From Pseudomonas palmensis (GTDB lineage: Bacteria > Pseudomonadota > Gammaproteobacteria > Pseudomonadales > Pseudomonadaceae): a stretch of 64,000 nucleotides of DNA. Shown here in pieces: positions 24,945 to 35,428 of the stretch. Every line of letters begins with the position of its first letter. Position 1 is the stretch's first letter. The notes beneath the pieces were generated by a model, which was not told the DNA's origin, made no database searches, and saw nothing but the letters and a program-made list of their open reading frames with translations. The stretch is from NCBI RefSeq assembly GCF_017848315.1, contig NZ_JAFKEC010000004.1, positions 124,001 through 188,000 on the forward strand, read 5' to 3'. The position numbers were made by a program, and so were the translations under genes.

Positions 24945-25796
24945 ATGACTTCACAGCAGTACCCAACCCGGTTGCCTTGCGGCAACCGGGTTCTCGACCT
25001 TTCCCGTACCCATGTGATGGGTATCCTCAACATAACCCCTGATTCCTTCTCGGACGGCGGTCGCTTCACCCAGCGTGATGCGGCCTTGCGCCATGCCGAA
25101 GCGATGGTGGCGGCCGGTGCTACGCTTGTCGATGTCGGTGGGGAGTCCACCCGGCCAGGTGCACGCGTGGTCACTGCTCTCGAAGAGCTCGAGCGGGTTG
25201 CACCCATTGTCGAAGCGATCAGTCGCGAGCTGGATGTCATCATCTCGGTCGATACCTCGACGCCGGCGGTGATCCGCGAGACTGCCCGCCTGGGCGCGGG
25301 GCTGATCAACGATGTGCGCTCGCTTACCCGCGATGGCGCGCTGGATGCCGCTGCAGCCACCGGTTTGCCGGTCTGCCTTATGCACATGCGCGGCGAGCCC
25401 GGCGACATGCAGAACAACCCGCACTACGACGATGTGACCGTCGAGGTGGCGATGTTTCTCGAGCAGCGCATGGCAGCCTGTGCTTCGGTGGGTATCGGCG
25501 CCGAAAAGATTGTGCTCGATCCGGGCTTTGGTTTTGCCAAGACGCTTGCGCACAACCTCAGCCTGTTCAAGCATATGCAGGATCTTTATCGCCTGGGCCG
25601 CCCCCTCCTGGTGGGCGTTTCGCGCAAGAGCATGATCGGCCTGGCGCTGGAGCGTCCGGTCGGTGAGCGGCTTTATGGCAGCCTGGCGCTTGCTGCGCTG
25701 GCGATGACCCGGGGTGCCAGCATCCTGCGGGTTCACGATGTTGCCGAGACCGTCGACGTGGTACGGATGATTGCAGCGGTTGAAGCCGCCGAATAA
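24945..25796 (+). CDS. folP: Dihydropteroate synthase
   Basis: Joins pterin pyrophosphate to p-aminobenzoate in folate synthesis; target of sulfonamides. The 283-residue TIM-barrel protein has the two signatures [15 protein letters not shown] and GGESTRPGA, plus DPGFGFAKT and GVSRKSMIG for substrate phosphate/PABA binding. It lies 8 bases after ftsH and 20 bases before glmM, the conserved ftsH-folP-glmM operon. Confidence 0.97.
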   Translation: MTSQQYPTRLPCGNRVLDLSRTHVMGILNITPDSFSDGGRFTQRDAALRHAEAMVAAGATLVDVGGESTRPGARVVTALEELERVAPIVEAISRELDVIISVDTSTPAVIRETARLGAGLINDVRSLTRDGALDAAAATGLPVCLMHMRGEPGDMQNNPHYDDVTVEVAMFLEQRMAACASVGIGAEKIVLDPGFGFAKTLAHNLSLFKHMQDLYRLGRPLLVGVSRKSMIGLALERPVGERLYGSLALAALAMTRGASILRVHDVAETVDVVRMIAAVEAAE

Positions 25797-25816
25797 GAGT
25801 GACGGAGCATTTCACG

Positions 25817-27157
25817 ATGAGCAGAAAATATTTTGGTACCGACGGCATTCGTGGCCGTGTCGGCGAATACCCGATCACGCCGGATTTCATGCTCAAGCTC
25901 GGTTGGGCCGCAGGCATGGCCTTTCGCAAGCTCGGCGCCTGCCGGGTGCTCGTAGGCAAGGACACGCGTATCTCCGGCTACATGTTCGAGTCGGCCCTTG
26001 AGGCCGGTCTGTCGGCGGCGGGCGCAGATGTGCTGCTGCTCGGCCCGATGCCGACGCCGGCCATCGCCTACCTGACCCGCACCTTTCATGCCGAAGCCGG
26101 GATCGTCATCAGTGCGTCGCACAATCCGCATGACGACAACGGCATCAAGTTCTTCTCCGGTCAGGGCACCAAGCTGCCCGACGATGTGGAGCAGATGATC
26201 GAGGAGTTGCTCGACAAGCCCATGACCGTGGTCGAGTCGAGCAAGCTGGGCAAGGTGTCGCGCATCAACGACGCGGCCGGCCGCTACATCGAGTTCTGCA
26301 AGAGCAGCGTGCCGACCAGTACCGATTTCGCCGGCCTCAAGCTGGTGGTCGACTGCGCCCATGGCGCCACGTACAAGGTGGCCCCCAGCGTGTTTCGCGA
26401 GCTCGGCGCCGATGTCACGGTGCTGGCTGCGCAGCCGGATGGCCTCAACATCAACGAGAACTGCGGTTCGACCCATATCGAGTCGCTTCAGGCGGCGGTG
26501 CTGGTAGGGCATGCCGACCTGGGGATCGCGTTCGACGGTGACGGTGACCGGGTGCTGATGGTCGACCATACCGGCGCGATCGTCGATGGTGACGAATTGC
26601 TGTTCATCATTGCCCGTGACCTCCAGGAGCGTGGCAAGCTCAATGGTGGCGTTGTGGGTACGCTGATGAGCAACCTGGGCCTCGAACTGGCCTTGCAGGA
26701 GCTCTCGATACCGTTTGTGCGTGCCAAGGTGGGTGACCGCTATGTGATGGCCGAACTGCTGGAGCGCGACTGGAACATCGGCGGCGAGAATTCCGGGCAC
26801 GTGGTGTGCTTCAGTCATACCACCACAGGGGATGCGATCATCGCTGCCCTGCAGGTGCTGATGGCGCTCAAGCGTCGCGGTGAAACCCTGGCTCAGGCCC
26901 GTCAGGCGCTGCGCAAATGCCCGCAGGTGCTGATCAATGTTCGCTTTGGCGAGAGCAAGGTAGACCCTGTCGAGCACCCGGCGGTCAAGCAGGCCTGCGA
27001 GCGGGTCACCGAGGCCATGGCGGGTCGTGGTCGCGTGCTGCTGCGCAAGTCCGGCACAGAGCCACTGGTGCGTGTGATGGTCGAAGGTGATGACGAAAGT
27101 CAGGTGCGCGGCTATGCCGAGGAACTGGCAAAGCTGGTAACTGAAGTTTGCGCCTGA
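25817..27157 (+). CDS. glmM: Phosphoglucosamine mutase
   Basis: Converts glucosamine-6-phosphate to glucosamine-1-phosphate for peptidoglycan and LPS. The 446-residue product begins [19 protein letters not shown] and carries the phosphoserine loop [12 protein letters not shown] (Ser101), the metal loop FDGDGDRV and the sugar-binding GGENSGHV. The start at 25817 follows GGAG at proper spacing; the frame is open back to 25799. Confidence 0.97.
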   Translation: MSRKYFGTDGIRGRVGEYPITPDFMLKLGWAAGMAFRKLGACRVLVGKDTRISGYMFESALEAGLSAAGADVLLLGPMPTPAIAYLTRTFHAEAGIVISASHNPHDDNGIKFFSGQGTKLPDDVEQMIEELLDKPMTVVESSKLGKVSRINDAAGRYIEFCKSSVPTSTDFAGLKLVVDCAHGATYKVAPSVFRELGADVTVLAAQPDGLNINENCGSTHIESLQAAVLVGHADLGIAFDGDGDRVLMVDHTGAIVDGDELLFIIARDLQERGKLNGGVVGTLMSNLGLELALQELSIPFVRAKVGDRYVMAELLERDWNIGGENSGHVVCFSHTTTGDAIIAALQVLMALKRRGETLAQARQALRKCPQVLINVRFGESKVDPVEHPAVKQACERVTEAMAGRGRVLLRKSGTEPLVRVMVEGDDESQVRGYAEELAKLVTEVCA

Positions 27158-27164
27158 TTAGCGC

Positions 27165-27193
27165 TTGCCAGTGGTGATCGGGTTGGGTAACAT
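27165..27193 (+). promoter_or_regulatory. Candidate sigma-70 promoter for tpiA
   Basis: TTGCCA-N17-TAACAT lies between glmM and tpiA, 31 bases before the tpiA start. It suggests tpiA-secG can be transcribed apart from ftsH-folP-glmM. Confidence 0.55.
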
Positions 27194-27223
27194 CTGCGCC
27201 CACTTTGACCGACGAGGTACAGC

Positions 27224-27979
27224 ATGCGTCGCCCTATGGTAGCTGGTAACTGGAAGATGCACGGTACCCGCGCCAGCGTCGCTGAGCTGATCAAGGGCTT
27301 GAGCAATCTAGCCCTGCCGAGCGGTGTTGAAGTCGCGGTGTTCCCGCCCTGCCTGTACATCAATCAAGCGATTGAAGGGTTGCAGGGCAAGTCGATAGCC
27401 GTGGGTGCTCAGGATTCTGCGGTAGAGCCCCAGCAAGGCGCGCTGACCGGTGAGGTTGCTCCGAGTCAGCTGGTCGATGCGGGATGTGAGCTGGTGCTGA
27501 TCGGGCACTCGGAGCGTCGCCAGATACTGGGCGAAAGCGACGAAGTGCTGAATCGCAAGTTCGCTGCGGCTCAGGCTTGCGGGTTGAAGCCTGTGCTCTG
27601 TGTAGGGGAAACCCTGGAGGAGCGCGAAGCTGGCAAGACGCTTGAGGTTGTAGGGCGTCAGTTGAGCAGCATCATCGACGCATTCGGTGTTGAGGCCTTC
27701 GCCAGTGCAATCATTGCCTATGAGCCTGTATGGGCCATCGGCACCGGCCTCACGGCCAGCCCGCAACAGGCTCAGGATGTGCACAAGGCCATTCGTGAGC
27801 AACTGGCGGCAAAGAATTCAGAGGTCGCGATGAATGTGCGGCTTCTATACGGCGGCAGCGTGAAGGCGGCCAATGCGGCTGAGCTGTTCGGCATGCCGGA
27901 TATCGATGGGGGGCTCATAGGTGGAGCTTCCCTGAACGCAGACGAATTCGGTGCAATTTGTCGCGCCGCAGGAAACTGA
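27224..27979 (+). CDS. tpiA: Triose-phosphate isomerase
   Basis: Interconverts dihydroxyacetone phosphate and glyceraldehyde-3-phosphate. The 251-residue product has the three catalytic blocks GNWKMHG (Lys), LIGHSERR (His) and [11 protein letters not shown] (Glu), then [10 protein letters not shown] and [10 protein letters not shown] for phosphate binding. Ribosome-binding site GACGAGG. Only three bases separate it from secG. Confidence 0.98.
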   Translation: MRRPMVAGNWKMHGTRASVAELIKGLSNLALPSGVEVAVFPPCLYINQAIEGLQGKSIAVGAQDSAVEPQQGALTGEVAPSQLVDAGCELVLIGHSERRQILGESDEVLNRKFAAAQACGLKPVLCVGETLEEREAGKTLEVVGRQLSSIIDAFGVEAFASAIIAYEPVWAIGTGLTASPQQAQDVHKAIREQLAAKNSEVAMNVRLLYGGSVKAANAAELFGMPDIDGGLIGGASLNADEFGAICRAAGN

Positions 27980-27982
27980 AAA

Positions 27983-28369
27983 ATGCTGGAAACAGTCGTA
28001 GTAGTTTTTCATCTGTTGGGCGCACTGGGTTTGGTAGTGCTGGTGTTGCTGCAACAGGGTAAAGGTGCGGAAGCAGGTGCATCTTTCGGCGCAGGGGCTT
28101 CAAATACTGTGTTCGGAAGCCAAGGTTCTGCTACCTTTCTTAGTAAGTTTACTGCTATACTTGCCGCCAGTTTCTTCATAACCGCCCTAGGGTTAGGTTA
28201 CTTTGCTAAAGAGAAAGCTCATCAGCTGACTCAGGTAGGGCTTCCAGATCCAGCGGTACTTGAAGTGAAGCAGCAAAAACCGGCAACAGATGATGTACCG
28301 GTGCTCCAGGAGCAACAGGCACCCGCCAGCAACACCGGCGATGTACCTCCAGCTCAAGAGCAGAAGTAA
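27983..28369 (+). CDS. secG: Protein translocase subunit SecG
   Basis: Inner-membrane component of the SecYEG channel. The 128-residue product has two transmembrane helices (residues 2-22 and about 52-72) flanking the conserved loop [22 protein letters not shown]. The C-terminal tail is Gln/Pro/Glu-rich and longer than in E. coli. Followed 19 bases later by a tRNA-Leu gene, which is probably on the same transcript. Confidence 0.95.
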   Translation: MLETVVVVFHLLGALGLVVLVLLQQGKGAEAGASFGAGASNTVFGSQGSATFLSKFTAILAASFFITALGLGYFAKEKAHQLTQVGLPDPAVLEVKQQKPATDDVPVLQEQQAPASNTGDVPPAQEQK

Positions 28370-28388
28370 CGGGTTTCAAAGTAGTATT

Positions 28389-28474
28389 GCCGAGGTGGTG
28401 GAATTGGTAGACACGCAACCTTGAGGTGGTTGTGCCCATAGGGTGTAGGGGTTCGAGTCCCCTTCTCGGTACCA
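28389..28474 (+). tRNA. tRNA-Leu (anticodon GAG)
   Basis: 86-nt cloverleaf with encoded CCA. Acceptor GCCGAGG pairs TCTCGGT with G-U ends. The anticodon arm is CAACC-TTGAGGT-GGTTG, with GAG read from the loop. A class II variable arm follows, and the T arm is AGGGG-TTCGAGT-CCCCT. It sits between secG and tRNA-fMet, a conserved location in Pseudomonas. Confidence 0.97.
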
Positions 28475-28487
28475 ATTGAAACAAGAC

Positions 28488-28510
28488 AGCCCGCTACAGC
28501 GGGCTTTCTT
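28488..28510 (+). terminator. Terminator after tRNA-Leu
   Basis: AGCCCGC-TACA-GCGGGCT stem followed by TTCTTG, 14 bases after the tRNA CCA end. It closes the tpiA-secG-tRNA-Leu unit before the next promoter. Confidence 0.8.
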
Positions 28511-28526
28511 GTAGGTGGAGGTTAGA

Positions 28527-28556
28527 TTGACCCCTCGCGGGGTTCGGTCGTATACT
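28527..28556 (+). promoter_or_regulatory. Sigma-70 promoter of tRNA-fMet
   Basis: TTGACC-N18-TATACT ends 16 bases before the tRNA-fMet gene. A GC-rich CCCCTCGCGGGG element lies in the spacer. Confidence 0.75.
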
Positions 28557-28572
28557 TTCGCCCCAGCTTTGA

Positions 28573-28649
<77 letters not shown>

Positions 28650-28659
28650 GTTTCAGCAG

Positions 28660-28683
28660 AGCCCCTTTTCAGGGGCTTTTTGT
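28660..28683 (+). terminator. Terminator 1 in the metY-rimP leader
   Basis: AGCCCCT-TTTC-AGGGGCT stem followed by TTTTTG, 10 bases after tRNA-fMet. Confidence 0.88.
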
Positions 28684-28728
28684 TAGCTGATCAGTTCTCA
28701 GCGCCGGTATTCACCCGGCGTATCAGGG

Positions 28729-28750
28729 ATGGGCGCTTCGCCCATTTTTT
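28729..28750 (+). terminator. Terminator 2 just before rimP
   Basis: ATGGGCG-CTT-CGCCCAT stem followed by six Ts, ending 30 bases before the rimP start. No promoter is evident between it and rimP, so the rimP operon must be expressed by read-through, or the stem is an attenuator. Confidence 0.82.
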
Positions 28751-28779
28751 ATTTGCATAGCATGCACAAGGGGGTTCAG

Positions 28780-29238
28780 GTGTCGAGCAAGCTAGAAGAG
28801 TTGCAGGCCTTGTTGGCCCCGGTGGTCGTGGCCCTAGGCTATGAATGCTGGGGTATCGAGTTTTCGGCTCAAGGCCGCCACTCAATGTTGCGCGTTTATA
28901 TCGACAAAGAAGGCGGTGTGCTGGTGGATGACTGCGCCATCGTCAGCCGTCAGATCAGCGGCATTCTGGATGTCGAAGATCCCATTTCCGTTGAATACAC
29001 CCTTGAAGTTTCCTCTCCTGGCATGGAACGCCCGCTGTTCACACTTGAACAGTTTGCAAAGTATGTCGGTGAGCAGGTGAAGATTAAACTGCGCTCGCCT
29101 TTCGAAGGTCGACGTAATTTTCAGGGCCTTCTGCGCGGTGTGGAAGAGCAGGATGTCGTGGTGCAGGTAGATGACCACGAATTCCTTCTGCCGATCGACA
29201 TGATCGACAAGGCCAACATTATTCCCAGTTTTGACTGA
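28780..29238 (+). CDS. rimP: Ribosome maturation factor RimP
   Basis: Needed for 30S subunit maturation. The 152-residue product begins [16 protein letters not shown] and shows [21 protein letters not shown] and the [11 protein letters not shown] block of the family, then an SH3-like C-terminal domain. The start is GTG at 28780 after AAGGGGG; the frame is open to 28729 but that would run through the terminator stem. First of rimP-nusA-infB-rbfA-truB-rpsO-pnp. Confidence 0.95.
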   Translation: MSSKLEELQALLAPVVVALGYECWGIEFSAQGRHSMLRVYIDKEGGVLVDDCAIVSRQISGILDVEDPISVEYTLEVSSPGMERPLFTLEQFAKYVGEQVKIKLRSPFEGRRNFQGLLRGVEEQDVVVQVDDHEFLLPIDMIDKANIIPSFD

Positions 29239-29297
29239 GACATGCCGGGTCCGATAGTTCGTGCGGACCCAATGGCTTGCGAAAGGCGAGGCGTACG

Positions 29298-30779
29298 ATG
29301 AGCAAAGAAGTACTGCTGGTTGTTGAGTCGGTATCCAATGAAAAGGGTGTACCGGCAGACGTGATTTTCGAAGCATTGGAAGTGGCCCTGGCCACTGCTA
29401 CCAAGAAGCGCTTCGAAGATGAAGTCGACCTGCGTGTGGAGATCAACCGCCACACCGGTAACTACGAGACCTTCCGTCGCTGGACGGTGGTCGAGGAAGA
29501 GGATCTTGACGATCCTGCGATCGAAACCTGGCCAAGCAAGATTCAGGAAACCCATCCTGAAGCCAAGGTTGGCGATGTCATCGAAGAGAAGATCGAGTCC
29601 ATCGAGTTCGGCCGCATCGCTGCACAGACCGCCAAGCAGGTCATAGTGCAGAAGGTCCGCGAAGCCGAGCGCGCACAGGTGGTCGATGCCTATCGCGAGC
29701 GTCTGGGCGAAATCATCTCGGGTACCGTCAAGAAGGTTACCCGTGACAACGTGATCGTCGACCTGGGCAACAACGCCGAAGCGCTGCTGGCCCGTGAAGA
29801 CATCATCTCCCGCGAGACTTTCCGTGTCGGTGTGCGTGTACGTGCACTGCTCAAGGAAATCCGCACCGAAAACCGCGGCCCGCAGCTGATCCTGTCGCGT
29901 ACCGCGCCCCAGATGCTGATCGAACTGTTCCGCATCGAAGTGCCGGAAATCGCCGAGGGCCTTATCGAGGTCATGGCGGCTTCCCGTGACCCGGGTTCTC
30001 GCGCCAAGATCGCTGTCCGCTCCAAGGACAAGCGCATCGACCCGCAAGGCGCCTGCATCGGTATGCGCGGTTCGCGCGTACAGGCAGTGTCTGGCGAGTT
30101 GGGCGGCGAGCGAGTGGATATCGTCCTGTGGGACGACAACCCGGCCCAGTTTGTCATCAACGCCATGTCGCCGGCAGAAGTCGCGGCGATCATCGTTGAT
30201 GAAGATGCCCACGCGATGGACATCGCTGTAGCCGCGGACAACCTGGCGCAAGCCATTGGCCGTGGTGGTCAGAACGTACGTCTGGCCAGCCAGTTGACCG
30301 GCTGGACCCTGAACGTGATGACCGAGTCGGACATCCAGGCCAAGCAACAAGCTGAAACCGGCGACATTCTGCGTAACTTCATCGAAGAGCTGGAAGTCGA
30401 CGAAGAGCTGGCGCAGGTTCTCGTTGACGAAGGTTTCACCAGCCTGGAAGAAATTGCCTACGTACCGCTGGAAGAAATGCTCAACATCGATGGCTTCGAC
30501 GAGGAGATCGTCAACGAACTCCGCGCGCGTGCCAAGGACCGCCTGTTGACCAAAGCCATCGCTACTGAGGAAAAACTGGCAGACGCCCATCCGGCCGAAG
30601 ACCTGCTCTCGCTTGAGGGTATGGACAAGGATCTGGCGGCGGAACTGGCGGTGCGCGGCGTGGTTACCCGCGAAGACCTGGCCGAGCAGTCGATTGATGA
30701 CCTGCTCGACATCGACGGCATCGACGAAGAACGTGCCGGCAAGTTGATCATGGCCGCCCGAGCCCACTGGTTCGAGTAA
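29298..30779 (+). CDS. nusA: Transcription termination/antitermination factor NusA
   Basis: RNA-polymerase-bound factor affecting pausing, termination and antitermination. The 493-residue product has the N-terminal RNAP-binding domain ([17 protein letters not shown]), an S1 domain near residues 135-200 ([16 protein letters not shown]), two KH domains ([32 protein letters not shown]), and two C-terminal acidic repeats (about 365-420 and 440-490). ATG at 29298 follows a GAAAGGCGAGG site. Confidence 0.98.
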   Translation: MSKEVLLVVESVSNEKGVPADVIFEALEVALATATKKRFEDEVDLRVEINRHTGNYETFRRWTVVEEEDLDDPAIETWPSKIQETHPEAKVGDVIEEKIESIEFGRIAAQTAKQVIVQKVREAERAQVVDAYRERLGEIISGTVKKVTRDNVIVDLGNNAEALLAREDIISRETFRVGVRVRALLKEIRTENRGPQLILSRTAPQMLIELFRIEVPEIAEGLIEVMAASRDPGSRAKIAVRSKDKRIDPQGACIGMRGSRVQAVSGELGGERVDIVLWDDNPAQFVINAMSPAEVAAIIVDEDAHAMDIAVAADNLAQAIGRGGQNVRLASQLTGWTLNVMTESDIQAKQQAETGDILRNFIEELEVDEELAQVLVDEGFTSLEEIAYVPLEEMLNIDGFDEEIVNELRARAKDRLLTKAIATEEKLADAHPAEDLLSLEGMDKDLAAELAVRGVVTREDLAEQSIDDLLDIDGIDEERAGKLIMAARAHWFE

Positions 30780-30805
30780 GTAGGCTGGCCTGAGGAGAGA
30801 AGTGC

Positions 30806-33310
30806 ATGACGCAAGTCACGGTGAAAGAATTGGCCCAAGAGGTCGCTGCACCGGTAGAGCGCCTGCTGCAGCAGATGCGTGAGGCAGGTCTGCCGCACAC
30901 CGACGCCGGTCAGGTAGTGACCGACAGTGAGAAGCAGGCTCTGCTGACCCACTTGAAAAGCAGCCACAAGGCGAAGGTGGAAGAGCCGCGCAAGATTACC
31001 TTGCAGCGCAAGACCACCAGCACCCTGCGTGTTGCTGGTAGCAAGAGCATCAGCGTAGAAGTACGCAAGAAGAAAGTTTTCGTACAGCGCAGCCCCGAAG
31101 AAATCCAGGCTGAGCAGAATCGCGAGCTGGAAGAACGTCGTGCCGCTGAAAACGCAGCACGCGACAAGTCTGAAGCTGAAGCGCGTAAACGTGCCGAAGA
31201 ATCCGCCAGCCGTCAGCCGGCCAGCGCACCTGCGCCAGCCGCTGCAGCACCGGCCGTGACAGCTGCGCCTGCAGCTGCCGAGCCGGTTGCAGCTCCGGCC
31301 CCGGGTGTCGAGCGCAAGAAAGCCGAAGACGCCCGTCGCAACGACAAGTCGCGTGACGACGACCGCCGTGGTGGCGAGCGCCGCAACGAGGCCCCGCGCG
31401 TATCGGTCAAGGTCAAGGAAAAGGAAAAGGCGCCAGCTCCACGTGCCGCCCCACGTACCACCGAAGAGGAAAGCGACAGCTTCCGCCGTGGTGGCCGTGG
31501 CAAGGGCAAGATGAAGAAGCGCAATGCCCACGGCTTCCAGAGCCCGACCGGTCCGGTTATCCGCGACGTGGCCATTGGCGAGACCATCACTGTTTCCGAG
31601 CTGGCACAGCAGATGTCGGTCAAGGCCGCTGAAGTCGTCAAGTTCATGTTCAAGATGGGTACTCCGGTCACCATCAACCAGGTGCTCGATCAGGAAACTG
31701 CTCAGCTGATCGCCGAAGAGCTGGGCCACAAGGTCACGCTGGTCAGCGACAACGCGCTGGAAGATTCCCTGGCCGAGTCCCTGAAGTTCGAAGGCGAGTC
31801 GTTCTCCCGTGCGCCGGTCGTGACCGTAATGGGCCACGTTGACCACGGTAAGACTTCCCTGCTCGACTACATCCGTCGTGCCAAGGTAGCTGCCGGCGAA
31901 GCCGGTGGTATCACCCAGCACATCGGTGCGTACCACGTGGAAACCGACCGTGGCATGGTCACCTTCCTCGACACCCCGGGTCACGCCGCGTTTACCGCAA
32001 TGCGTGCCCGTGGTGCCAAGGCGACCGACATCGTGATCCTGGTGGTCGCGGCGGACGACGGCGTAATGCCGCAAACCCGTGAAGCGGTACAGCACGCCAA
32101 GGCGGCAGGTGTTCCACTGGTCGTTGCAGTGAACAAGATCGACAAGCCAGGTGCAGACCTGGACCGCATCCGCAACGAACTGGCCGTCGAAGGCGTGACC
32201 TCCGAGGACTGGGGTGGCGACACGCCATTCGTCAAGGTTTCGGCCAAGATGGGTACCGGCGTCGACGAACTGCTCGAAGCCGTTCTGCTGCAAGCCGAGA
32301 TCCTCGAGCTCAAGGCCACCCCATCGGCCCCTGGCCGTGGTGTCGTGGTCGAGTCGCGCCTGGACAAGGGCCGTGGCCCGGTGGCTACCGTGCTGGTTCA
32401 GGACGGTACCCTGCGTCAGGGCGACATGGTGCTGTGCGGTTCGAACTACGGCCGTGTACGGGCCATGCTCGACGAGAACGGCAAGCCTGTTAAGGAAGCC
32501 GGCCCGTCGATCCCGGTCGAGATTCTCGGCCTGGATGGCACCCCGGATGCCGGTGACGAACTGAGCGTGGTTGCCGACGAGAAGAAAGCCCGTGAAGTGG
32601 CTCTGTTCCGTCAAGGCAAGTTCCGCGAAGTCAAACTGGCACGTGCCCACGCTGGCAAGCTCGAGAACATCTTCGAGAACATGGGCCAGGAAGAGAAGAA
32701 AACCCTCAACATCGTACTCAAGTCCGATGTGCGTGGTTCTCTGGAGGCCCTGCAGGGCTCCCTCAGCGGTCTTGGCAACGACGAAGTACAGGTTCGCGTG
32801 ATCGGCGGCGGTGTCGGTGGTATCACCGAGAGCGACGCCAACCTGGCCCTGGCTTCCAATGCAGTACTGTTCGGCTTCAACGTGCGTGCCGATGCCGGCG
32901 CGCGCAAGATCGTCGAGCAGGAAGGTCTGGATATGCGTTACTACAACGTGATCTACGACATCATTGAAGACGTCAAGAAAGCCCTGACCGGCATGCTCGG
33001 CAGCGATGTTCGCGAGAACATCCTGGGTATCGCCGAAGTGCGTGACGTGTTCCGTTCGCCGAAGTTCGGCGCAATCGCCGGCTGCATGGTCACCGAGGGT
33101 GTGGTTTACCGCAACCGTCCGATTCGCGTACTGCGCGACGACGTGGTGATCTTCGAAGGCGAACTGGAGTCGCTGCGTCGCTTCAAGGACGATGCGTCCG
33201 AAGTACGTGCCGGCATGGAGTGCGGTATTGGCGTCAAGAGCTACAACGACGTCAAGGTCGGCGACAAGATCGAAGTCTTCGAGAAAGTCCAAGTGGCTCG
33301 CACGCTCTAA
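30806..33310 (+). CDS. infB: Translation initiation factor IF-2
   Basis: GTPase that brings fMet-tRNA to the 30S subunit. The 834-residue product has an N-terminal IF2N domain ([19 protein letters not shown]), a long Ala/Pro/charged linker (residues about 100-250), a second IF2N domain, and the G domain with [20 protein letters not shown] and NKIDKPGAD. Domains II-IV follow. The tRNA-fMet gene upstream and IF-2 here belong to one functional cluster. An internal IF2-beta start was not assigned. Confidence 0.98.
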   Translation: MTQVTVKELAQEVAAPVERLLQQMREAGLPHTDAGQVVTDSEKQALLTHLKSSHKAKVEEPRKITLQRKTTSTLRVAGSKSISVEVRKKKVFVQRSPEEIQAEQNRELEERRAAENAARDKSEAEARKRAEESASRQPASAPAPAAAAPAVTAAPAAAEPVAAPAPGVERKKAEDARRNDKSRDDDRRGGERRNEAPRVSVKVKEKEKAPAPRAAPRTTEEESDSFRRGGRGKGKMKKRNAHGFQSPTGPVIRDVAIGETITVSELAQQMSVKAAEVVKFMFKMGTPVTINQVLDQETAQLIAEELGHKVTLVSDNALEDSLAESLKFEGESFSRAPVVTVMGHVDHGKTSLLDYIRRAKVAAGEAGGITQHIGAYHVETDRGMVTFLDTPGHAAFTAMRARGAKATDIVILVVAADDGVMPQTREAVQHAKAAGVPLVVAVNKIDKPGADLDRIRNELAVEGVTSEDWGGDTPFVKVSAKMGTGVDELLEAVLLQAEILELKATPSAPGRGVVVESRLDKGRGPVATVLVQDGTLRQGDMVLCGSNYGRVRAMLDENGKPVKEAGPSIPVEILGLDGTPDAGDELSVVADEKKAREVALFRQGKFREVKLARAHAGKLENIFENMGQEEKKTLNIVLKSDVRGSLEALQGSLSGLGNDEVQVRVIGGGVGGITESDANLALASNAVLFGFNVRADAGARKIVEQEGLDMRYYNVIYDIIEDVKKALTGMLGSDVRENILGIAEVRDVFRSPKFGAIAGCMVTEGVVYRNRPIRVLRDDVVIFEGELESLRRFKDDASEVRAGMECGIGVKSYNDVKVGDKIEVFEKVQVARTL

Positions 33311-33371
33311 GCCGCGAGCTTGGGAGCCGCAGATCGCCCGCCGCAAGGCGCAGGTCGGCGGCTCTGAACGC

Positions 33372-33406
33372 AACGCCCGGTCAGGCCCAAGCCTGGCCGG
33401 GCGTTT
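33372..33406 (+). other. Strong hairpin between infB and rbfA
   Basis: A 15-base-pair stem, AACGCCCGGTCAGGC / GCCTGGCCGGGCGTT (one T-G pair), with a CCAA loop. The tail has only three Ts, so it is either a leaky terminator or an RNA processing site that separates infB from rbfA-truB. Confidence 0.7.
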
Positions 33407-33432
33407 GCCGCTTTAGTTACAGGTAGCAAAAC

Positions 33433-33834
33433 ATGGCAAAAGAATACAGCCGTACCCAACGTATCGGCGATCAGATGCAGCGCGAACTGGCGCAACTGAT
33501 CCGTCGCGAAGTCAAAGATCCGCGCGTCGGCCTGGTGACCATCACCGCCGTCGACGTCAGCCGCGATGTCGGCCACGCCAAGGTGTTCATCACCGTGATG
33601 GGCGAGGACAGCGCAGAAGACATCAAGCAAAGCCTCAAGGTGCTCAACAGCGCCGCCGGTTTCCTGCGCATGCAACTGGGCAAGGAAATGAAGCTGCGCA
33701 GCGTGCCGCAACTGCACTTCCACTACGACGAGAGCGTGACCCGCGGTGCCCATCTGTCGGCACTGATCGAGCGCGCGGTCGCCGAGGACAGCCAGCACAA
33801 GTCCGACGATACCCCCCTGGACACCAAGGAGTAA
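33433..33834 (+). CDS. rbfA: 30S ribosome-binding factor RbfA
   Basis: Late-stage 30S maturation factor, important in cold adaptation in E. coli. The 133-residue KH-fold protein begins [19 protein letters not shown] and has the [17 protein letters not shown] and [13 protein letters not shown] blocks. Ends three bases before truB. Confidence 0.97.
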   Translation: MAKEYSRTQRIGDQMQRELAQLIRREVKDPRVGLVTITAVDVSRDVGHAKVFITVMGEDSAEDIKQSLKVLNSAAGFLRMQLGKEMKLRSVPQLHFHYDESVTRGAHLSALIERAVAEDSQHKSDDTPLDTKE

Positions 33835-33837
33835 GCG

Positions 33838-34755
33838 GTGGCTCAGGTCAAGCGTATCCGTCGTAACGTCAGCGGCATCATCCTGCTCGACAAGCCGTTG
33901 GGGTTCACCTCCAATGCTGCCCTGCAGAAGGTGCGCTGGCTGCTCAACGCCGAGAAGGCCGGACATACCGGCAGCCTCGACCCGCTGGCCAGTGGCGTGC
34001 TGCCGCTGTGCTTCGGCGAGGCGACCAAGTTCTCGCAATACCTGCTCGAGTCCGACAAGGGCTACGAGACGGTGATGCAACTGGGGCAGACCACCAACAC
34101 GGGCGACGCCGAAGGCGAAATTCTGCAAACCCGCGAAGTGACCGTTGGTCGCAGCGACGTTGAAGCCGTACTGCCACAGTTTCGTGGTCCAATCAGCCAG
34201 ATACCGCCGATGTACTCGGCGCTCAAGCGCGATGGCCAGCCGCTGTACAAGCTGGCACGTGCAGGCGAAGTAGTGGAGCGTGAAGCGCGTTCTGTTACTA
34301 TTAACCGCTTGGAGCTGCTCGAGTGCGAAGGCACCCGGGTACGCCTCTCGGTAGGCTGCAGCAAGGGCACCTACATCCGTACGCTGGTAGAGGACATCGG
34401 TGAGCAGCTGGGCTGCGGCGCCTATGTTGCAGAACTGCGCCGCACGCATGCAGGCCCCTTCGAACTGGCCCAGACCGTCACCCTCGAAGAGCTCGAGCAG
34501 GTGCACGCCGAAGGTGGCAACGAAGCGGTCGACCGCTTCCTGATGCCATCGGACAGCGGGTTGCAGGACTGGCCGTTGCTGCACTTCTCCGAGCACAGCG
34601 CGTTCTACTGGCTGCATGGTCAGCCGGTGCGTGCACCGGATGCGCCGAAGTTCGGCATGGTCCGCGTGCAGGATCACAACGGTCGTTTCATCGGTATCGG
34701 TGAAGTGAGCGAAGACGGGCGCATTGCGCCACGTCGACTGATTCGGTCGGAATGA
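33838..34755 (+). CDS. truB: tRNA pseudouridine(55) synthase TruB
   Basis: Makes pseudouridine 55 in tRNA T-loops. The 305-residue product has the motif I/II region [14 protein letters not shown] and catalytic [17 protein letters not shown] (Asp). [16 protein letters not shown] and [15 protein letters not shown] follow, with a PUA-like C-terminus. Start is GTG at 33838; the ribosome-binding site AAGGAG overlaps the rbfA stop. Confidence 0.97.
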   Translation: MAQVKRIRRNVSGIILLDKPLGFTSNAALQKVRWLLNAEKAGHTGSLDPLASGVLPLCFGEATKFSQYLLESDKGYETVMQLGQTTNTGDAEGEILQTREVTVGRSDVEAVLPQFRGPISQIPPMYSALKRDGQPLYKLARAGEVVEREARSVTINRLELLECEGTRVRLSVGCSKGTYIRTLVEDIGEQLGCGAYVAELRRTHAGPFELAQTVTLEELEQVHAEGGNEAVDRFLMPSDSGLQDWPLLHFSEHSAFYWLHGQPVRAPDAPKFGMVRVQDHNGRFIGIGEVSEDGRIAPRRLIRSE

Positions 34756-34843
34756 TCGAAACCTTCAGTGTCGGGTTCAGGCCCGGCACTGGCGGGCAAG
34801 AGGATGGCTGTCAATAGGCACGGTCACGCCTCACTTTTAAATA

Positions 34844-34888
34844 CAGGGATCTGTCCCTGGCCTATTGGAAACCGTGTGTACGGTTTCC
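34844..34888 (+). promoter_or_regulatory. Tandem hairpins in the rpsO leader
   Basis: Two stems lie 10-65 bases before the rpsO ATG: CAGGGA-TCTG-TCCCTG (34844-34859) and GGAAACCGT-GTGT-ACGGTTTCC (34867-34888, 9 perfect pairs). Ribosomal protein S15 represses its own translation in several bacteria by binding leader structures; these stems are candidates for that element. Confidence 0.6.
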
Positions 34889-34908
34889 CTTGATATTGGA
34901 GAAGCCAG

Positions 34909-35178
34909 ATGGCACTCAGCGTTGAAGAAAAAGCAAAGATCGTTGGCGAATACCAGCAAGCAGCCGGTGACACCGGTAGCCCGGAAGTGCAGGTTGCCCT
35001 GCTGACCGCCAACATCAACAAGCTGCAAGGCCACTTCAAGGCCAACGGTAAAGACCACCACTCCCGTCGTGGTCTGATCCGCATGGTAAACCAGCGTCGC
35101 AAGCTGCTGGACTACCTGAAAGGTAAAGACACCACTCGTTACAGCGCCCTGATCGGTCGTCTGGGCCTGCGTCGCTAA
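34909..35178 (+). CDS. rpsO: 30S ribosomal protein S15
   Basis: Primary 16S rRNA-binding protein of the platform. The 89-residue product starts [17 protein letters not shown] and carries the invariant [36 protein letters not shown] and final IGRLGLRR. Ribosome-binding site TTGGAGAAG. Its leader contains two hairpins. pnp follows, as in E. coli. Confidence 0.99.
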   Translation: MALSVEEKAKIVGEYQQAAGDTGSPEVQVALLTANINKLQGHFKANGKDHHSRRGLIRMVNQRRKLLDYLKGKDTTRYSALIGRLGLRR

Positions 35179-35269
35179 TAGCGGCCTGGTCAGTGGTGTG
35201 CACGGCGTGCTGCTGTCATCCGCCGAGGGCTTCGGCCCCCGCGCGGGTGAGCACGCCGCGCGTATCTAT

Positions 35270-35331
35270 GAGGTTGGCTGTCTGCCTCGCCCGCGCGGTT
35301 TACCGCAAGGGCAGGGCAGGCTCCCAACCTC
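35270..35331 (+). promoter_or_regulatory. Long stem-loop in the pnp leader
   Basis: GAGGTTGG (35270-35277) pairs with CCAACCTC (35324-35331). An inner arm, CTGCCTCGCCC against GGGCAGGGCAG, extends the structure with few mismatches. This is about 100 bases before the pnp start. In E. coli, RNase III cuts such a stem and PNPase then represses its own mRNA; the same logic is inferred here. Confidence 0.65.
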
Positions 35332-35428
35332 TAGTTTTATCTGGACTGCCAACAGGGCCGATTCCCTGTGCTGCCCAAGAATTCGCAAGAACCAGTTCCC
35401 CCAGAGCCACTGAAGAAGGTAGGAAACC

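Noticed and set aside
23005-24966. 653-residue minus-strand frame opposite ftsH
   Set aside because: Mirror of ftsH with Arg/Thr/His-rich translation; no motif.
30458-33373. 971-residue minus-strand frame opposite infB and the end of nusA
   Set aside because: Composition follows the mirrored codons of infB; no recognisable domain.
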